Source of the DNA: Azorinus chamasolen
Lineage: Eukaryota > Mollusca > Bivalvia > Cardiida > Solecurtidae
Assembly: GCA_963576725.1 (NCBI GenBank)
Contig: OY755241.1
Span: forward strand, 73,978,999 to 74,042,998
Direction: 5' to 3'
DNA: 64,000 bases
Under the pieces are notes generated by a model. It was not told the origin of the DNA, did no database searches, and saw only the letters and a program-made list of their open reading frames with translations. A program made the translations under genes and the position numbers. This document shows positions 32,713 to 42,920 of the stretch, in pieces (within the stretch, counting starts at the first letter, position 1; every line of letters starts with the position of its first letter).

Positions 32713-33526
32713 TTAACAATTTAGTCCATAATACGCCTTTCTACGCTTTTGCAAACAGAGCGGACCCAGATCCGACGTCTCCTATAGGAGTCATCTGATC
32801 AGGATCTGATTTTTTATGCCCCCATTGACGATAGTCAGGGGGCATATTGTTTTTGCCCTGTCTGTTTGTCTATTTGTTTGTTTGTCAGCAACTTTAACAT
32901 TGGTCATAACTTTTGAGCCAGTACAGATAGATACTTGATATTTGGCATACATATGTATCTCATAAAGCCGCACATTTTGAGGGGTGACATGTCAATGTCT
33001 AGGTCATCCTTCAAGGTCAGAGGTCAAATATATGGGTTAAATCACCGACTTTAACATTGGCCATAACTTTTGTACCAGTAGATATAGAGACTTGATATTT
33101 GGCATGCCTGTGTATCTCATGAGGCTGCACATTTTGAGGGGTGACATGTCAAGGTCAATGTCATCATTCAGGGTTGAAGGTCAAATTGTCTGTTTCTTTG
33201 TCTGTAACATTAACGCAACCTTAACATTAGTCTTAACTTTTGAGCCAGTACAGATAGAGACTTGATATTTGGCATGCATATGTATCGCATTAAGTTGCAC
33301 ATTTTGAGGGGTGACATGTCAAGGTCAACGTCATCCTACAAGGTCAGAGGTCAAATATATGAGGGGGCATAATGTTTCACAAACACATATTGTTTGCTGA
33401 TGGAATTCTACAGTTTCTGCCATGGCCAATTTCCCGTGTCCATGTGTTATTAAAATTAAAACTAATCTAATTAATATGTACGAGGTTATTATTTCTTACA
33501 TGAACATCCATGGAGTAAAGGGTTAA
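32713..33526 (+). mobile_element. Family D MITE split by a pearl-like element
   Basis: Left part TTAACAATTTAGTCCATAAT and hairpin GCAAACAGAGCGGACCC ... TGATCAGGATCTGA. Right part TTTGCTGATGGAATTCTACA, AATATGTACGAGGTTATTA and GGAGTAAAGGGTTAA. The two halves make a normal family D element once 32808-33390 is removed. Confidence 0.8.
32808..33390 (-). mobile_element. Pearl/CvA-like (Helitron-related) element
   Basis: Left end is a GC-rich hairpin (TGCCCCCATTGACGATAGTC / AGGGGGCAT), then a (CTGT/TTGT)n tract. Then come about three tandem copies of a 150-170 bp core containing GAGACTTGATATTTGGCAT and TTTTGAGGGGTGACATGTCA, closing with GAGGGGGCATAATG. This order (core repeats, tetranucleotide run, terminal hairpin) is that of bivalve pearl-like elements, here in reverse orientation. 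The minus-strand short frame is not a gene. Confidence 0.75.
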
Positions 33527-33577
33527 TTAGTTTTCAAAGACAGAGGATGGAAACGTAACCGATCAAACTTGAATTGT

Positions 33578-33739
33578 AGAATGATCAGGGTCTGCTCTGT
33601 TTGTTTTATGGAGTGATATTCTACAGTTTCTGCTGTGGTCATTTATTCATGTGTCCATGTGCTTTTATGAGAAAAAAATCTAATTAATGTTCATGCCGTC
33701 ATTATTTCTTATATAATATTTTCATGGACTATAGGGTTA
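33578..33739 (+). mobile_element. Family D MITE, left-truncated
   Basis: Starts in the hairpin return arm (ATGATCAGGGTCTGCTCTG), then ATTCTACAGTTTCTGC, AATGTTCATGCCGTCATTAT and TAGGGTTAAA. Confidence 0.75.
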
Positions 33740-33778
33740 AACATTTTTACAATATACTCTATTTTGATTTAATATAAA

Positions 33779-33987
33779 TACAGTAGAACCCCTCGAACGC
33801 GACCACTTAATGAATAAGCATGTGTGTCTTTATAAACAGGTGGTAGCTTAATGCAGGACAAAAGTAATGCAGAAAGCTACTCTAGGACCTTTCTGCATTA
33901 CTTTTGTCCTGCATTAAGCTACCACCTGCATCTAGCACCCGGAATTATATCTATTTTAGAAGGTCGCATTAGCGGGGTTTTACTGTA
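33779..33987 (+). mobile_element. Family M MITE, best preserved
   Basis: TACAGTAGAACCCCTCGAAC at the left and GCGGGGTTTTACTGTA at the right. The left flank reads GCGACCACTTAATGAATAAG. The core is a long hairpin: GGTGGTAGCTTAATGCAGG and ACAAAAGTAATGCAGAAAGC pair with GCATTACTTTTGTCCTGC and ATTAAGCTACCACC. TA at both ends indicates a Tc1/mariner-type TSD. Confidence 0.9.
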
Positions 33988-34128
33988 CCGGTGTTTGAAT
34001 CTTTAATTTCTTCCTCAACCATAAATTCGAGCGCGAGGGATATCTGGCAGGAATCTCGAATCTTAATCTTCAACACTCTAAGCAACGGTCGTCTGCGTAT
34101 ATTGTCGTTTGATAACGTCTAGCAAGGT

Positions 34129-34722
34129 CTCACCGTCTATCGAACCTCTTAACCTTTGACCAGGAACAGAAAACGTTTACTGTGAATATTGAAGAAAAAA
34201 ATAAATCAGCAGTTCAAAATAATCTTTTATACATACCTTGAAACAATTAAGTAATTTTATTCTCATCTATTAATCCCCAAAGAATCCAGTGTTCCCCACC
34301 ACCCGCATAACAAAAACAAAAATGGCTGCCAGAAAAATATCACCTGCTTATCGAACCTTTATTTTAGAAACTGTTTACTGTAACATAATTCTCACAATCA
34401 CGTGATTTCATCATGGGCACGCGACCTTTGCATAAGTCGAAGGGTTCAGAGCTGTTAAACATTTTTTGTGGTACATTTTTCAATTTATGTTGATATTCTA
34501 TAACGTTTTAAGAGTTATCTCATGTTTAGCATAGTTGAAGGAAAACTAAACTGTATTGACCTGTTTATGACATATATTTCGTTTCTTAAGCTACGAGGCA
34601 TTGTTTACAGACGAAGCAACGGTACTCATGATTTTATGAGGTAGTATGCACTTGTACATGCGTAAAAACACAACAAAATGAAAGGTTCGATAAACAGGTG
34701 AGGTTCGATAGAAGGTGAGTCT
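34129..34722. mobile_element. Candidate TIR element with TCGAACC ends
   Basis: CTCACCGTCTATCGAACCTC at the left is the inverse of GAGGTTCGATAGAAGGTGAG at the right. A second inverted pair (CACCTGCTTATCGAACCTT at about 34342 and AAGGTTCGATAAACAGGTG at about 34682) lies inside. There is no protein signature. Bases 33988-34128 are unassigned. Confidence 0.55.
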
Positions 34723-34775
34723 AAGATATACACGCGTATTTATACATGTATTTCTTTAATTTCTCAAAAACAGTA

Positions 34776-34842
34776 TCAGAGTGACACACAGCTTTGTATC
34801 AGAGTGACAAACAGCTTTTTATCAGAGTGACAAACAGCTTTG
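34776..34842 (+). repeat. Short 23-25-bp tandem (3 units)
   Basis: Three units of TATCAGAGTGACAAACAGC plus TTT. The first has ACACAG for ACAAAC. Confidence 0.85.
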
Positions 34843-34894
34843 TTGTAGTACTACGTTGTAGTACTAGTAATATGGAATAGTAGTACATGTAGTT

Positions 34895-35016
34895 GTAATA
34901 GGTGGTGGTAGTTGTAGTAGTATTAGCAACAGACGTCAGTAGTAGTAGTAATAATGCCAATTATAGTAGTAATAGCAGCAACAGCAGCAGTTGTAGTAGT
35001 AGAAGTAGAAGTAGTA

Positions 35017-35060
<44 letters not shown>

Positions 35061-35328
35061 CGTAGTAGTAGCAGTAGCAGTAGTAGTGGTTGTTGTAGTA
35101 GTAGTGGTAGAAATAGTAGTTATAGCAGTAATAGTAATATCAGCAGTAGCAGTAATAGTAGTAGTAGTGAAAGCAGCAGTAGTAGTAGCAGAAGAAGAAA
35201 AAGAAAATGTGGTGGTGGTGGTAGTAGAAGTAGTAGTAATAATAGTAGCACAATATATAGTAGTTATAGTAATAGTTATAGTAGTAGTAGTTATTACAGT
35301 AGCAGTAGTAGAAACATACGAAAAAGTA

Positions 35329-35362
<34 letters not shown>

Positions 35363-35411
35363 GCGAAGAAGAAGAAGCAGAAGAAGAAGAGGAAGAAGAA
35401 GGGGTAATACA
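34895..35411 (+). repeat. Compound trinucleotide expansion (AGT)n / (AGA)n
   Basis: An impure (TAG/AGT)n tract runs from about 34925 to 35310, with AGC interruptions and a GGTGGTGGTGG patch near 35215. It turns into (AGA)n at about 35325-35402. It opens three long overlapping frames: serine/arginine-rich, valine/glutamate-rich, and threonine/serine-rich on the minus strand. None is credible as a protein gene, as all three are pure repeat translations. Confidence 0.9.
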
Positions 35412-35691
35412 GGTAGAATATTTCATCATCAAAACGGAATGCGATGAATGCGATAGGTTGAGAACATTTTCAGCCTTTGTGAAATGACTGACATTGCAGA
35501 ATCTGATCATATGGGTCTTAAGTTTGCCCTCTGGTTTGGGTCTACACTGTTTTGATTCTCAGGTTTAAAGAGTACGTTTCTATATTGCGATGCGGTTATG
35601 GTGACACAACTGATTTCATCATAACACTCCCAGAGATAAGAATAGGAAGGCTCTAGAAGATATCTAATACAAAATAATGACGTAAAGTCCC
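35412..35691. other. Unassigned sequence with a half hairpin
   Basis: CTGATCATATGGGTCTTAAG and GGTCTACACTGTTTTGATTC near 35500-35555 are decayed MITE arms. Nothing else. Confidence 0.4.
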
Positions 35692-35898
35692 TTAACCATT
35701 TCAGTGCGAAACGTCCGCCACGAGCGTCCCTTGCAAACATTGTAAAGCCAGATGAGAGAGTTCTTACATAAGGTGTCTCACAGTTTGTCAAGTTACAGTT
35801 TGTTGATTTGTGTGTTTGTTTTTTAAAAATCCGTTAATATTCACGTTAAAAATGGTTTCTTTTTTTCAATTTTGAAAAAGCAGAGTTGAAAGGTTTAA
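35692..35898 (+). mobile_element. Family F TTAA MITE
   Basis: TTAACCATTTCAGTGCG at the left and GCAGAGTTGAAAGGTTTAA at the right. The hairpin at about 35730-35790 is degenerate (GCAAACATTGTAAAGCC). The body TTTAAAAATCCGTTAATATT is shared with the family F copies in 18378-18590 and 23697-23880. It shares its right TTAA with the next element. Confidence 0.7.
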
Positions 35899-36111
35899 CT
35901 CTTTGCGCGCTAAGAAATTTTTCGCCTGCAACAGTTGTCGTCTGCTTCAATTGTTGTTAAAATAAACTTTCTGTCATTTCTTTGCAAAACTATGGTCAAG
36001 ATGACAGACAGTTTGGATCCTGATGAGACGCCGCCTTATGCGGCGTCTCATCTGGACCCAAACTGTTTGCCTAGGTAATCACAGTTTCGCCGCTAGCGTG
36101 CAAAGAGTTAA
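35895..36111. mobile_element. Family A TTAA MITE, complete
   Basis: TTAACTCTTTGCGCGCTA and TAGCGTGCAAAGAGTTAA form the ends. The stem pairs AGACAGTTTGGATCCTG and GAGACGCCGC with GCGGCGTCTC and TGGACCCAAACTGTTTG. TGTCGTCTGCT also occurs in the copy at 308-512. Confidence 0.88.
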
Positions 36112-36609
36112 AGCGGCGTAGAATTGTAAAGTGTCGTCTGCAAAGAATTCCGAATATGTACGTCATTATTATTCGATATTTGACGTCAAAGCACCCGTCA
36201 GCTTGACTACGTTTTCAGTTCCATGTCATCATGGCATCTGCTTCATTTGTTTAACTCTCACATGACCTATTATCAACTCGTCCACGTCAAACGTTCAAAC
36301 CCACCCATCAGCCATATTTAGGGAGTGTTGAGTTTGCAAATAAAGAATATGCTGGTATAAACGATTGACACATTTGGGTTCAGGAAACAGTATTGAACCA
36401 GATCAGAGGGTTCCTTTAGGAGTCCTCTGATCAGGGTCAAGAGTGTTTGACAATGGAATCGCGGGAGCAAATGGTTTAACTCTGTCGGCGCCAAATTTCT
36501 AATTGTCGTCTGCAACTCAATTTTGTTAAATCATTCGGTGAAATATGAAAATGGAATAACTAAAAACAGAATTCAAAAAGAATAAAACACACATCGAGAA
36601 CGAACTAGA
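36112..36609. other. Hairpin remnants and unassigned sequence
   Basis: 36385-36448 is a hairpin (TTGAACCAGATCAGAGG / CCTCTGATCAGGGTCAA) with GGTTCCTTTAGGAGTCC at its tip. A family A left end (TTAACTCTGTCGGCGCC) starts at about 36477 without a matching right end. Confidence 0.5.
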
Positions 36610-37020
36610 GATTGAGACAAAAAGTGAAGTCACGAACCATGTATGTTTTCCGGAGTTACATGTGGTTATACAGACCTGTAATAAGCATATCTATACTACT
36701 AAAACAACGAGCTCGACTTTTTGTCGGAGTTGCCGTAAATACGGTACAGCGTACATGTTGTGCAATGTTATGTGCGGGTAGCTTTAACAATGAAGTTGTG
36801 TTATTTGCAGGTGGCGGTGGTCTAGTGGTAACGCGATTGACTATCAGCGCTGAGGTCCGGGGTTGAAATCCCGGTCCCTCCCGGACATTTCAGAGACGCT
36901 TTTCCGTGTCTCCCACCCGCACATCCTCTCCACCCAGGGGTTAAAATGGGCACCCGTGAGGATCACTCGCTGCATGATTGCGCCATATGTTAGCAGTGCT
37001 TAATATTGTAGACCAATGAC
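36610..37020 (+). mobile_element. tRNA-derived SINE candidate
   Basis: The head at 36812-36880 has the A-box-like TGGTCTAGTGGTAACGCG and a perfect T-arm stem CCGGG/CCCGG (CCGGGGTTGAAATCCCGG). It is followed by a non-tRNA body (CCACCCGCACATCCTC, GGGCACCCGTGAGGATCAC). The upstream 36610-36810 has TTTTCCGGAGTTACATGTGG and GGTTATACAGACC, echoed at 40268-40296, so it is a second dispersed repeat. Confidence 0.6.
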
Positions 37021-37671
37021 TCAATGACCAGGGGTTATTCGGACTGGAATTAGAACTCTAACTAGGTACTTTTTATATCGAAAAAGCATTAACATCAGCA
37101 GTTTGGATACAGGTAGAGACAGTTCATCTAAAATAGACGGGAAAAGACCTTCCAAGATGAGTGACGATTGGTGAGTATTCCCATACGGACACAAGTGTAT
37201 TACGTTTTGTCTGTGTGTTGTTTTGTTTCTCTTTTGGTATTTGTTGGCAAAACACTAGAAGATTTGTGACTGTTTATATTACTTGACCATTTTAAAGTGA
37301 GACTAATCAATTTCCGTTAGCGTTTCCGGCTATTTTGGGATGAATTCGATTACTATACATACTAATATATGGGTTATACGTTGAGACCAAAATACGGTCT
37401 AAAGTGTGGCGCAGTGAAAAGATCTTTCGCCTGCCATACAAGCGGTTGCAGGTTCGAATCTAACTGAAGTCCTTGGAGTTTTTGAACTTCTTCTTATTTT
37501 TTAATTGATTTTTCAAGAATAAATTATTATATATCCGATGTTTTATTATTTACATATACAAATGTACGTATTTTGAATAGGGTTTGGTGGAGAAAAAGAA
37601 GTTGAATTTGAAAATGTTTTAAGTTTCGCATCTTATCTGGACCTCTGCTAAAAAGTTGCGGCAAGATAGGA
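37021..37671. other. Unassigned sequence with another tRNA-like segment
   Basis: 37404-37470 reads GTGTGGCGCAGTGAAAAG (A-box-like) and GCAGGTTCGAATCTAAC (B box), a tRNA-like head without a full cloverleaf. 37575-37645 is the dispersed GGTTTGGTGGAGAAAAAG repeat also at about 13004 and 18262. Confidence 0.45.
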
Positions 37672-37920
37672 TTAACCCTTCGCTTGCTGTTCACGTCAGT
37701 ATACGTACCTGTAAATAGTGAAGACCCAGATGAGACAGCTCCTACAGGAGCCGTCTCATCAGGGTCTGCTCTATTTACAAAATGATTGTGCAACCAGTGC
37801 ACTCCACAGCAGTGATTGCACAGCAAATACTTGTACACAGTGGAGATATATGTAATTATACAACTGGACATGGATAAAGAAGGAGAAGTGTATTTTAAAA
37901 TTCAGCAAGCGAAGGTTTAA
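37672..37920 (+). mobile_element. Family B TTAA MITE, copy 3
   Basis: 249 bp, TTAACCCTTCGCTTGCT to AGCAAGCGAAGGTTTAA. The stem pairs AGATGAGACAGCTCCTAC with GGAGCCGTCTCATC. Otherwise nearly the same as copies 1, 2 and 4. Confidence 0.9.
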
Positions 37921-38815
37921 GACTTGAAAAATAAAATAAAATATTAAATTGGATTGGCTGAATACCCTTCTTCTTCTTCTCTGCAACTGTAACATCCTTT
38001 CTTTTGTATTCAAGGGGAGCATAACGTCACCTTATAAAGAAGTCATATTCGTATTTCATGGCCACAACTGATGGTGCATGTTCCGATCCAATAAGTGGGT
38101 GGACTGTAGGTATGCCGGACGTATGCGGTCACAAGGATGCTGGCTTTCTTGTTAGTCCGACCCGAGCCTATCGCATAGGTGTCATGGGGGTGGGCTCCAT
38201 ATTCCTTACCCTTTTCATGGTGACCATAAAGTTTTGTTGTGTGTTTTTCTCACTGAAAGCAAAGCAACTGTAACAGACATTATGTGAATTTCATAATATA
38301 AAACACACTGCAACATCTGCTAACGCACCTTCTCTTTGAAAAAAAATATATAAGTTGTTATGGACCTCGTCGAGGGTTTCGAAAATTTGGGAGTTAAAAG
38401 CCCTGATTCAGGTACACCACTCAGAAAGATATATTTACATGCATAAAGCCCACATGTTGAATGAGCAGTCCTGATTTCTAACTGCAATTGTCGTCATGCT
38501 TAGGCATTCGTGTCCTTCGTGTTCTAATCTTGACATGATTTTTAAATTCAAACATTCCATAGAGGGGATGCGATAAATGATATAAATATTATGCCCCAAT
38601 TCCAATATTTCGAGTCTAATTGAACTTTTTCTAAGAATATTCGACATTTGTTATGATTCTCAGGCATCTAACGTATACAGACAATCAAACAGTTCTTTGT
38701 TTATGAACAAGTCGGTTTTATTGATATACAGTAAGAATGTACAACTTTACATGCATTAAATAGTTTCAGTCTCTGAAAAAAAGAACCAGTAAGGTCGAGA
38801 TGTTATAATACAAGT
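37921..38815. other. Spacer between inverted family B copies
   Basis: Holds a (CTT)n patch at 37967-37980 and a short + frame at 38058-38273. That frame has a hydrophobic stretch near its C-terminus (VGSIFLTLFMVTIKFCCVFF), so a single-pass membrane peptide is conceivable. I see no homology, splice context or codon evidence for a gene. Confidence 0.3.
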
Positions 38816-39065
38816 TTAACCCTTCTCTTGCTGAATTTTAAAATACATTTCTCCTTCTTTACCCATGTCCTGTTGTATAATTACACATATCTGCACTGTG
38901 TACAAGTATTTCGCTGTGCAACCACTGCTGTGGAGTGCACTTGTTGCATAATCAACTTGTAAATAGTTCAGACCCTGATAAGACAGCTCCTACAGGAGCT
39001 GTCTCATCTGAGTCTTCACTATTTACAGGTAGGTATATTGACGTGAATAGCAAGCGAAGGGTTAA
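38816..39065 (-). mobile_element. Family B TTAA MITE, copy 4
   Basis: Reverse orientation, 250 bp. TTAACCCTTCTCTTGCTG at the left and AGCAAGCGAAGGGTTAA at the right, with the stem ACAGCTCCTACAGGAGCTGT perfect at its tip. Confidence 0.9.
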
Positions 39066-39164
39066 TACACATATATGTTTACATATTCACCAGCAGCAGC
39101 TACTGACCTATCAGCAATATCATATTCATTAGTTCAATTGCTATTTTCAGGCTCACTGGTTTAA

Positions 39165-39870
39165 TCCATTGAAGATCAACTGCACGTAAATATGACAACC
39201 AACTGCACGTAAATATGACAACCAACTGCACGTAACATTTCAAAGTAATTCCTAAGTCATTTGACCTTGACATTGGGCTTGCGGACAGCATGGGTTGGGT
39301 GTGCAATAAAGGTATAGATAGTATTTAATATGTATATGCAATTCAATGTTAATAGCTAAAATAGTTAGGGAGGTATAATACGATGAAAACACTGTGACAG
39401 CCAACTGCAAATAAATTTTCCAAGTCATTTGACCTTGACCTTGGGCTTTCGGGCAACATAGGTTTGGTGTGCAATGACAGTATGGATGGTGTTTAATGTG
39501 TATATGCAATTCCATGGCAATAGCTACAGTGGTTAGGGAGATATAAGACAATGAAAAAACTGTGCCAAAAAACTGCACGTCAATGTGACAACCACCTGCA
39601 CATAAAATTTCAAAGTCATTTGACTTCAACATTGGGCTTGCGGGGGCAGCATGGGTGGGGAACCAAATGACAGCACAGATGGTAATAGATGTGTTTGTGA
39701 TGTTTCATGTGTATAAGAGTAGAAATTACTGACTTATAACACTTGAAAAACTATGACAACCAACTGCACCTAAAAACATGACAAACGGACAGACAGACAG
39801 ACGGGCGGACGGACGGACATGTGTAAAACATAATGCCCCCCCCTGACTATCATCAACGGGGGCATAAAAA
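39165..39870 (+). mobile_element. Pearl/CvA-like (Helitron-related) element
   Basis: About three to four 160-bp cores containing CAAGTCATTTGACCTTGAC, TTGGGCTTGCGG and GTGTATATGCAATTCCATGG, with GCACGTAAATATGACAACC as spacer. Then (GACA/GACGG)n at 39784-39818, and a terminal hairpin (ATAATGCCCCC / GGGGGCATAAAA). The minus frames across it are artefacts. Confidence 0.8.
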
Positions 39871-40448
39871 GGTAAGAGATCTACAAACATCAAGGCAATT
39901 CCACATTGTGTAATGTTCAACTTCTAAATTCGAAAAGAATGAGCGTTGAACATTACAAGCAAGAAAAATTATATTTTCTCTGGCAAAGGGTTTTCTATTA
40001 ATTTAATCAGTTTATCCTTTATAAGATGGTGAGTTGATTGCAGTTGGTAGATGTTTGGTGCTGCTGACATACACCGTTTTGACAATGAATACGCAACACA
40101 TATTAATGGTAAGATGATGCGACGCATATAGGACTGAAAACATGGATTCGTCTTATCCCGTGTACTGCAAAACTACGAGTGGTATAGTTCGATTTTGACC
40201 CGTGAGCTGTGACCTTTAAGACGAGTCCACCCGTGGAGGTAATACGCGTCACAAACCAAGTGTTTGTTCCGGAGTTAGCTGTGGTTATACAGACCAGAGG
40301 CCTGTTCCGAGGCCTGTTCAGGAGTGTGGGCGCTCGATGTCACTTCGAGCGCTTGGACTCTGAACGAGGGCGCCCGCCTAGTGCCAGCAAAGCGCAAGCT
40401 AGCCTACTCGCGAGGTGTATCGCTTTGGCATTCGCTTGCGTTTCCTAG
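39871..40448. other. Unassigned sequence upstream of the first spliced frame
   Basis: GTTGAACATTAC is inverted around 39917-39957. GCGCTCGATGTCACTTCGAGC at 40331-40353 is a small hairpin. TTCCGGAGTTAGCTGTGG repeats the 36645 element. The segment ends in a pyrimidine-rich tract and TAG (GCTTGCGTTTCCTAG), a plausible splice acceptor. Confidence 0.4.
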
Positions 40449-42065
40449 ATGGCTACCAACACGGTAACAGCATTTAATGTGAGGAAAAAAATGGCAATGG
40501 TGAAAATGACACTGCAGAACTCGTCCGCAGGACAACATTACACACTCTATGTTACAAACAAGGTGCACACAAAATGTCAGGATGGTAAATACCCTTTTCA
40601 GTTAAATTTATTAATTTTTAATTATACTGTAAGTTTGGCCATGAGGATTCGCCCATGCCGAAGTGTGTTCTGTCTGTCATTCTGTTAGTTATTGACATAA
40701 ATTATAATGATGACAGTTGAGCAGTATAACAGCTCCGGTTTGAGACGCATAAGCTTTGCATTTGGTTCGCAAATAATTAAGCAATATTGCTGAAATATCA
40801 TCATATAACGCACAGTCATGTATACATGTTGATATCGTCAAACTGAAAGTAGCTCGATGTCACTATTTCGAGGGCACACATGTGGAATTGGATAGGGATA
40901 TAATTTACCTAGCTAGATCCCAAATTTATCTATGTGTAACTGTTGTGGTTTGCAAATGGTTTAGATCACAAACTATTGTACCTTTTCATCAATGGTATTG
41001 CTTGGTGCTGGTAGAAATTCCATATAAGATCTGCATGGTATGACTGCCAAACTCATTGGGTAGAGAGAGTGAGAGTGCTGATCAATTAGTTCAATTGCAC
41101 ATGGATCTAATACATATACATGTTAGACCATGATGTACTAATTGTGCTGCAGCTACAAATAATTACTTATATCAATGCAAAGTATGACTGCTACCTTTTA
41201 AAAGTCACACCTTACCCATTGTGTTTACCCCAAGTGTAATTTTTAAATGGGAGTACAATGTATATCAATTTTTTATCATTGGATATTCACATGTTCTTCT
41301 GGTTTCCAAGTATCTCTATCAATAGTTTGCTTAACTTTTTCTTCCGCCTTTGCAAACAGAGTAGACCCACATTAGTACGCTTTTATAGGATCCCTCTGAT
41401 CAGGGTCTTCTCTTTGCAAACAGAGTAGACCTAGATCAGTAGGTTTTTTATAGGATCCCTCTGATCAGGGTCTGCTCTGTTTGCTTATGATATAATATAG
41501 ATATGATTGTAGAGTTTTTGCCATGGCCAAACATTCCTGTTTCCATGTGCCATATAAATTTCAACTAATCTTAATAATATTCATAGTGTCATTATTTCAT
41601 ACATGATTTTTCATGGAGTATAGGGTTAAAGAAATATTTCAACATTTACATAGAGGATAACTATGTTTCTGTGTAGGTCAGAGATATCCACTGAAGAGGA
41701 AAGACTGTTTTGTCAAGAGTGTCATAGCAAAGGAATTTGACTGCATCATGGGATTGGTGGGTATGGTTTATTGGAGGAAGAGTGCAACAAAGACTTGGAG
41801 CAGAGTTGACGGCTTAAAGGAAGGAATTTCGGCCACAAATGAATTGTCTGTTGTCACGTAATGAACCTTAATGGTTTGGTATTGTCAGTGTCTCTCTGTA
41901 TATTTTATCAGACTGACCTGTCAATTCATAATGTGATACTAGAAGTGTTTCAACTGACTGTTAGCAAGCTGTATCATCAAGGATGGACTAAACATGGAGG
42001 AGGAATGTATATCTAGCATTATATTTCGGCCACTGTGGCTGAGAAAAGTATATCCAGCATTAAAG
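40449..42065 (+). CDS. Uncharacterised spliced frame (2-3 exons)
   Basis: I do not recognise this protein. Exon 1 (40449-40584) begins with ATG and ends TCAGGATG before gtaaat in phase 1. An acceptor at 41675-41676 (CTATGTTTCTGTGTAG) opens exon 2 with GT, completing a Gly codon and keeping the frame (QRYPLKRKDCFVK). Exon 2 can either run on to a TAA at 41859-41861, for about 106 residues in total, or splice at 41756 (GGATTG before gtgggt, phase 0). In the second case it joins 41982-42065, which is open, 84 bp, starts after ATCATCAAG and ends TTAAAG before gtgaag in phase 0. TAG lies directly before the ATG and makes a good acceptor, so exon 1 may itself be internal. No domain is visible. Intron 1 contains a family D MITE. 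It lies on the same strand as the Myb/SANT gene downstream and could be its 5' part, though I found no linking exon. Confidence 0.4.
41331..41629 (+). mobile_element. Family D TTAA MITE with duplicated hairpin
   Basis: TTAACTTTTTCTTCCGCC to CATGGAGTATAGGGTTAA. The left arm CAAACAGAGTAGACC and loop TTTTATAGGATCCCTCTGAT occur twice (41356-41410 and 41418-41485), a tandem duplication within the element. It ends 47 bp before exon 2 at 41677. Confidence 0.85.
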
Positions 42066-42249
42066 GTGAAGGTATATAAGTCTAAGATGAAATACTATAT
42101 TTCATTGGTAATTATTCAATTGATTAAAAACATATTTCATATACAACTGGTTTGTTTTCTGGTATGCTGTTTAACAAGATTATCTCATTGTTTACCAGTA
42201 ATGGTTTACCAAAAGAAAAGACACTTAGTAAGTTGATCCGTGTTTAACT

Positions 42250-42920
42250 TGATTTTTAGCCTGTGTGTTTCAAACAAACCAAGAGCTATTGTCATAACTA
42301 CAGTGTCCGTGTCGTCGTTGTCGTCCAAAATCTTAACATTGAGCATAACTTCTTCAATTTTTCATTTACAACCTTCATTGTGCCCCCGTTAAAGATAGTG
42401 AGGGGGCATTATATTTTGCACCTGTCCGTCTAGCTTTTATATGTGCAGTTGGTTGTCAGAGTTTTTCATGGTCTTATATCTCAGTAACCACTATAGGTAT
42501 TGGCATGGAATTGCATATCATCCATATATTTTCATTGTGCACCCAGACAATGTTGCCCGCAAGCCCAAGTTCAAATGACTTGGAAATTTTACGTGCAGTT
42601 TGTTGTAATATTTACGTGCAGTTGGTTGTCACGGCTTTTTCATTGTCTTATATCTCACTAACCACTATAGCTATTGACATGAAATTGCATATACACATTA
42701 AACACCATCCATACTTTCATTGCGCACCCAATCCATGCTACCCACAAGCCAAAGGTCAAGGTCAAATGACTTAGGAATTTTACGTGCAGCTAGGCAAACA
42801 CCACCACTGGTGCATCAATGTGTCTTACAGACACAATTTTCTAGTTTTTGGAAGGCACGCTCATCTTGACAATGACGACAGATGAGCATTGGCACCCGCT
42901 TGCGGTGCTCTTGTTTAATT
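42250..42920. mobile_element. Repeat with inverted AAGAGCT/GCTCTTG ends and nested pearl-like element
   Basis: AAACAAACCAAGAGCTATTG at about 42275 and GCGGTGCTCTTGTTTAATT at about 42902 look like inverted ends of one element. Inside, 42378-42795 is a reverse pearl-like copy: terminal hairpin TGCCCCCGTTAAAGATAGTG / AGGGGGCAT, a short CTGTCCGTCT tract, then two 160-bp cores (GGTCTTATATCTCAGTAACC, CCCGCAAGCCCAAG, TTACGTGCAGTTGGTTGTC) of the 39165-39870 family. Confidence 0.6.

Noticed and set aside
34902..35510. Ser/Arg-rich, Val/Glu-rich and Thr-rich frames on both strands
   Set aside because: All are direct translations of an AGT/AGA trinucleotide expansion. No flanking exon or promoter signals.
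38058..38273. Small membrane-peptide gene between inverted MITEs
   Set aside because: One hydrophobic stretch in a 71-codon frame is expected by chance. No homology or splice context; noted only as part of the spacer.
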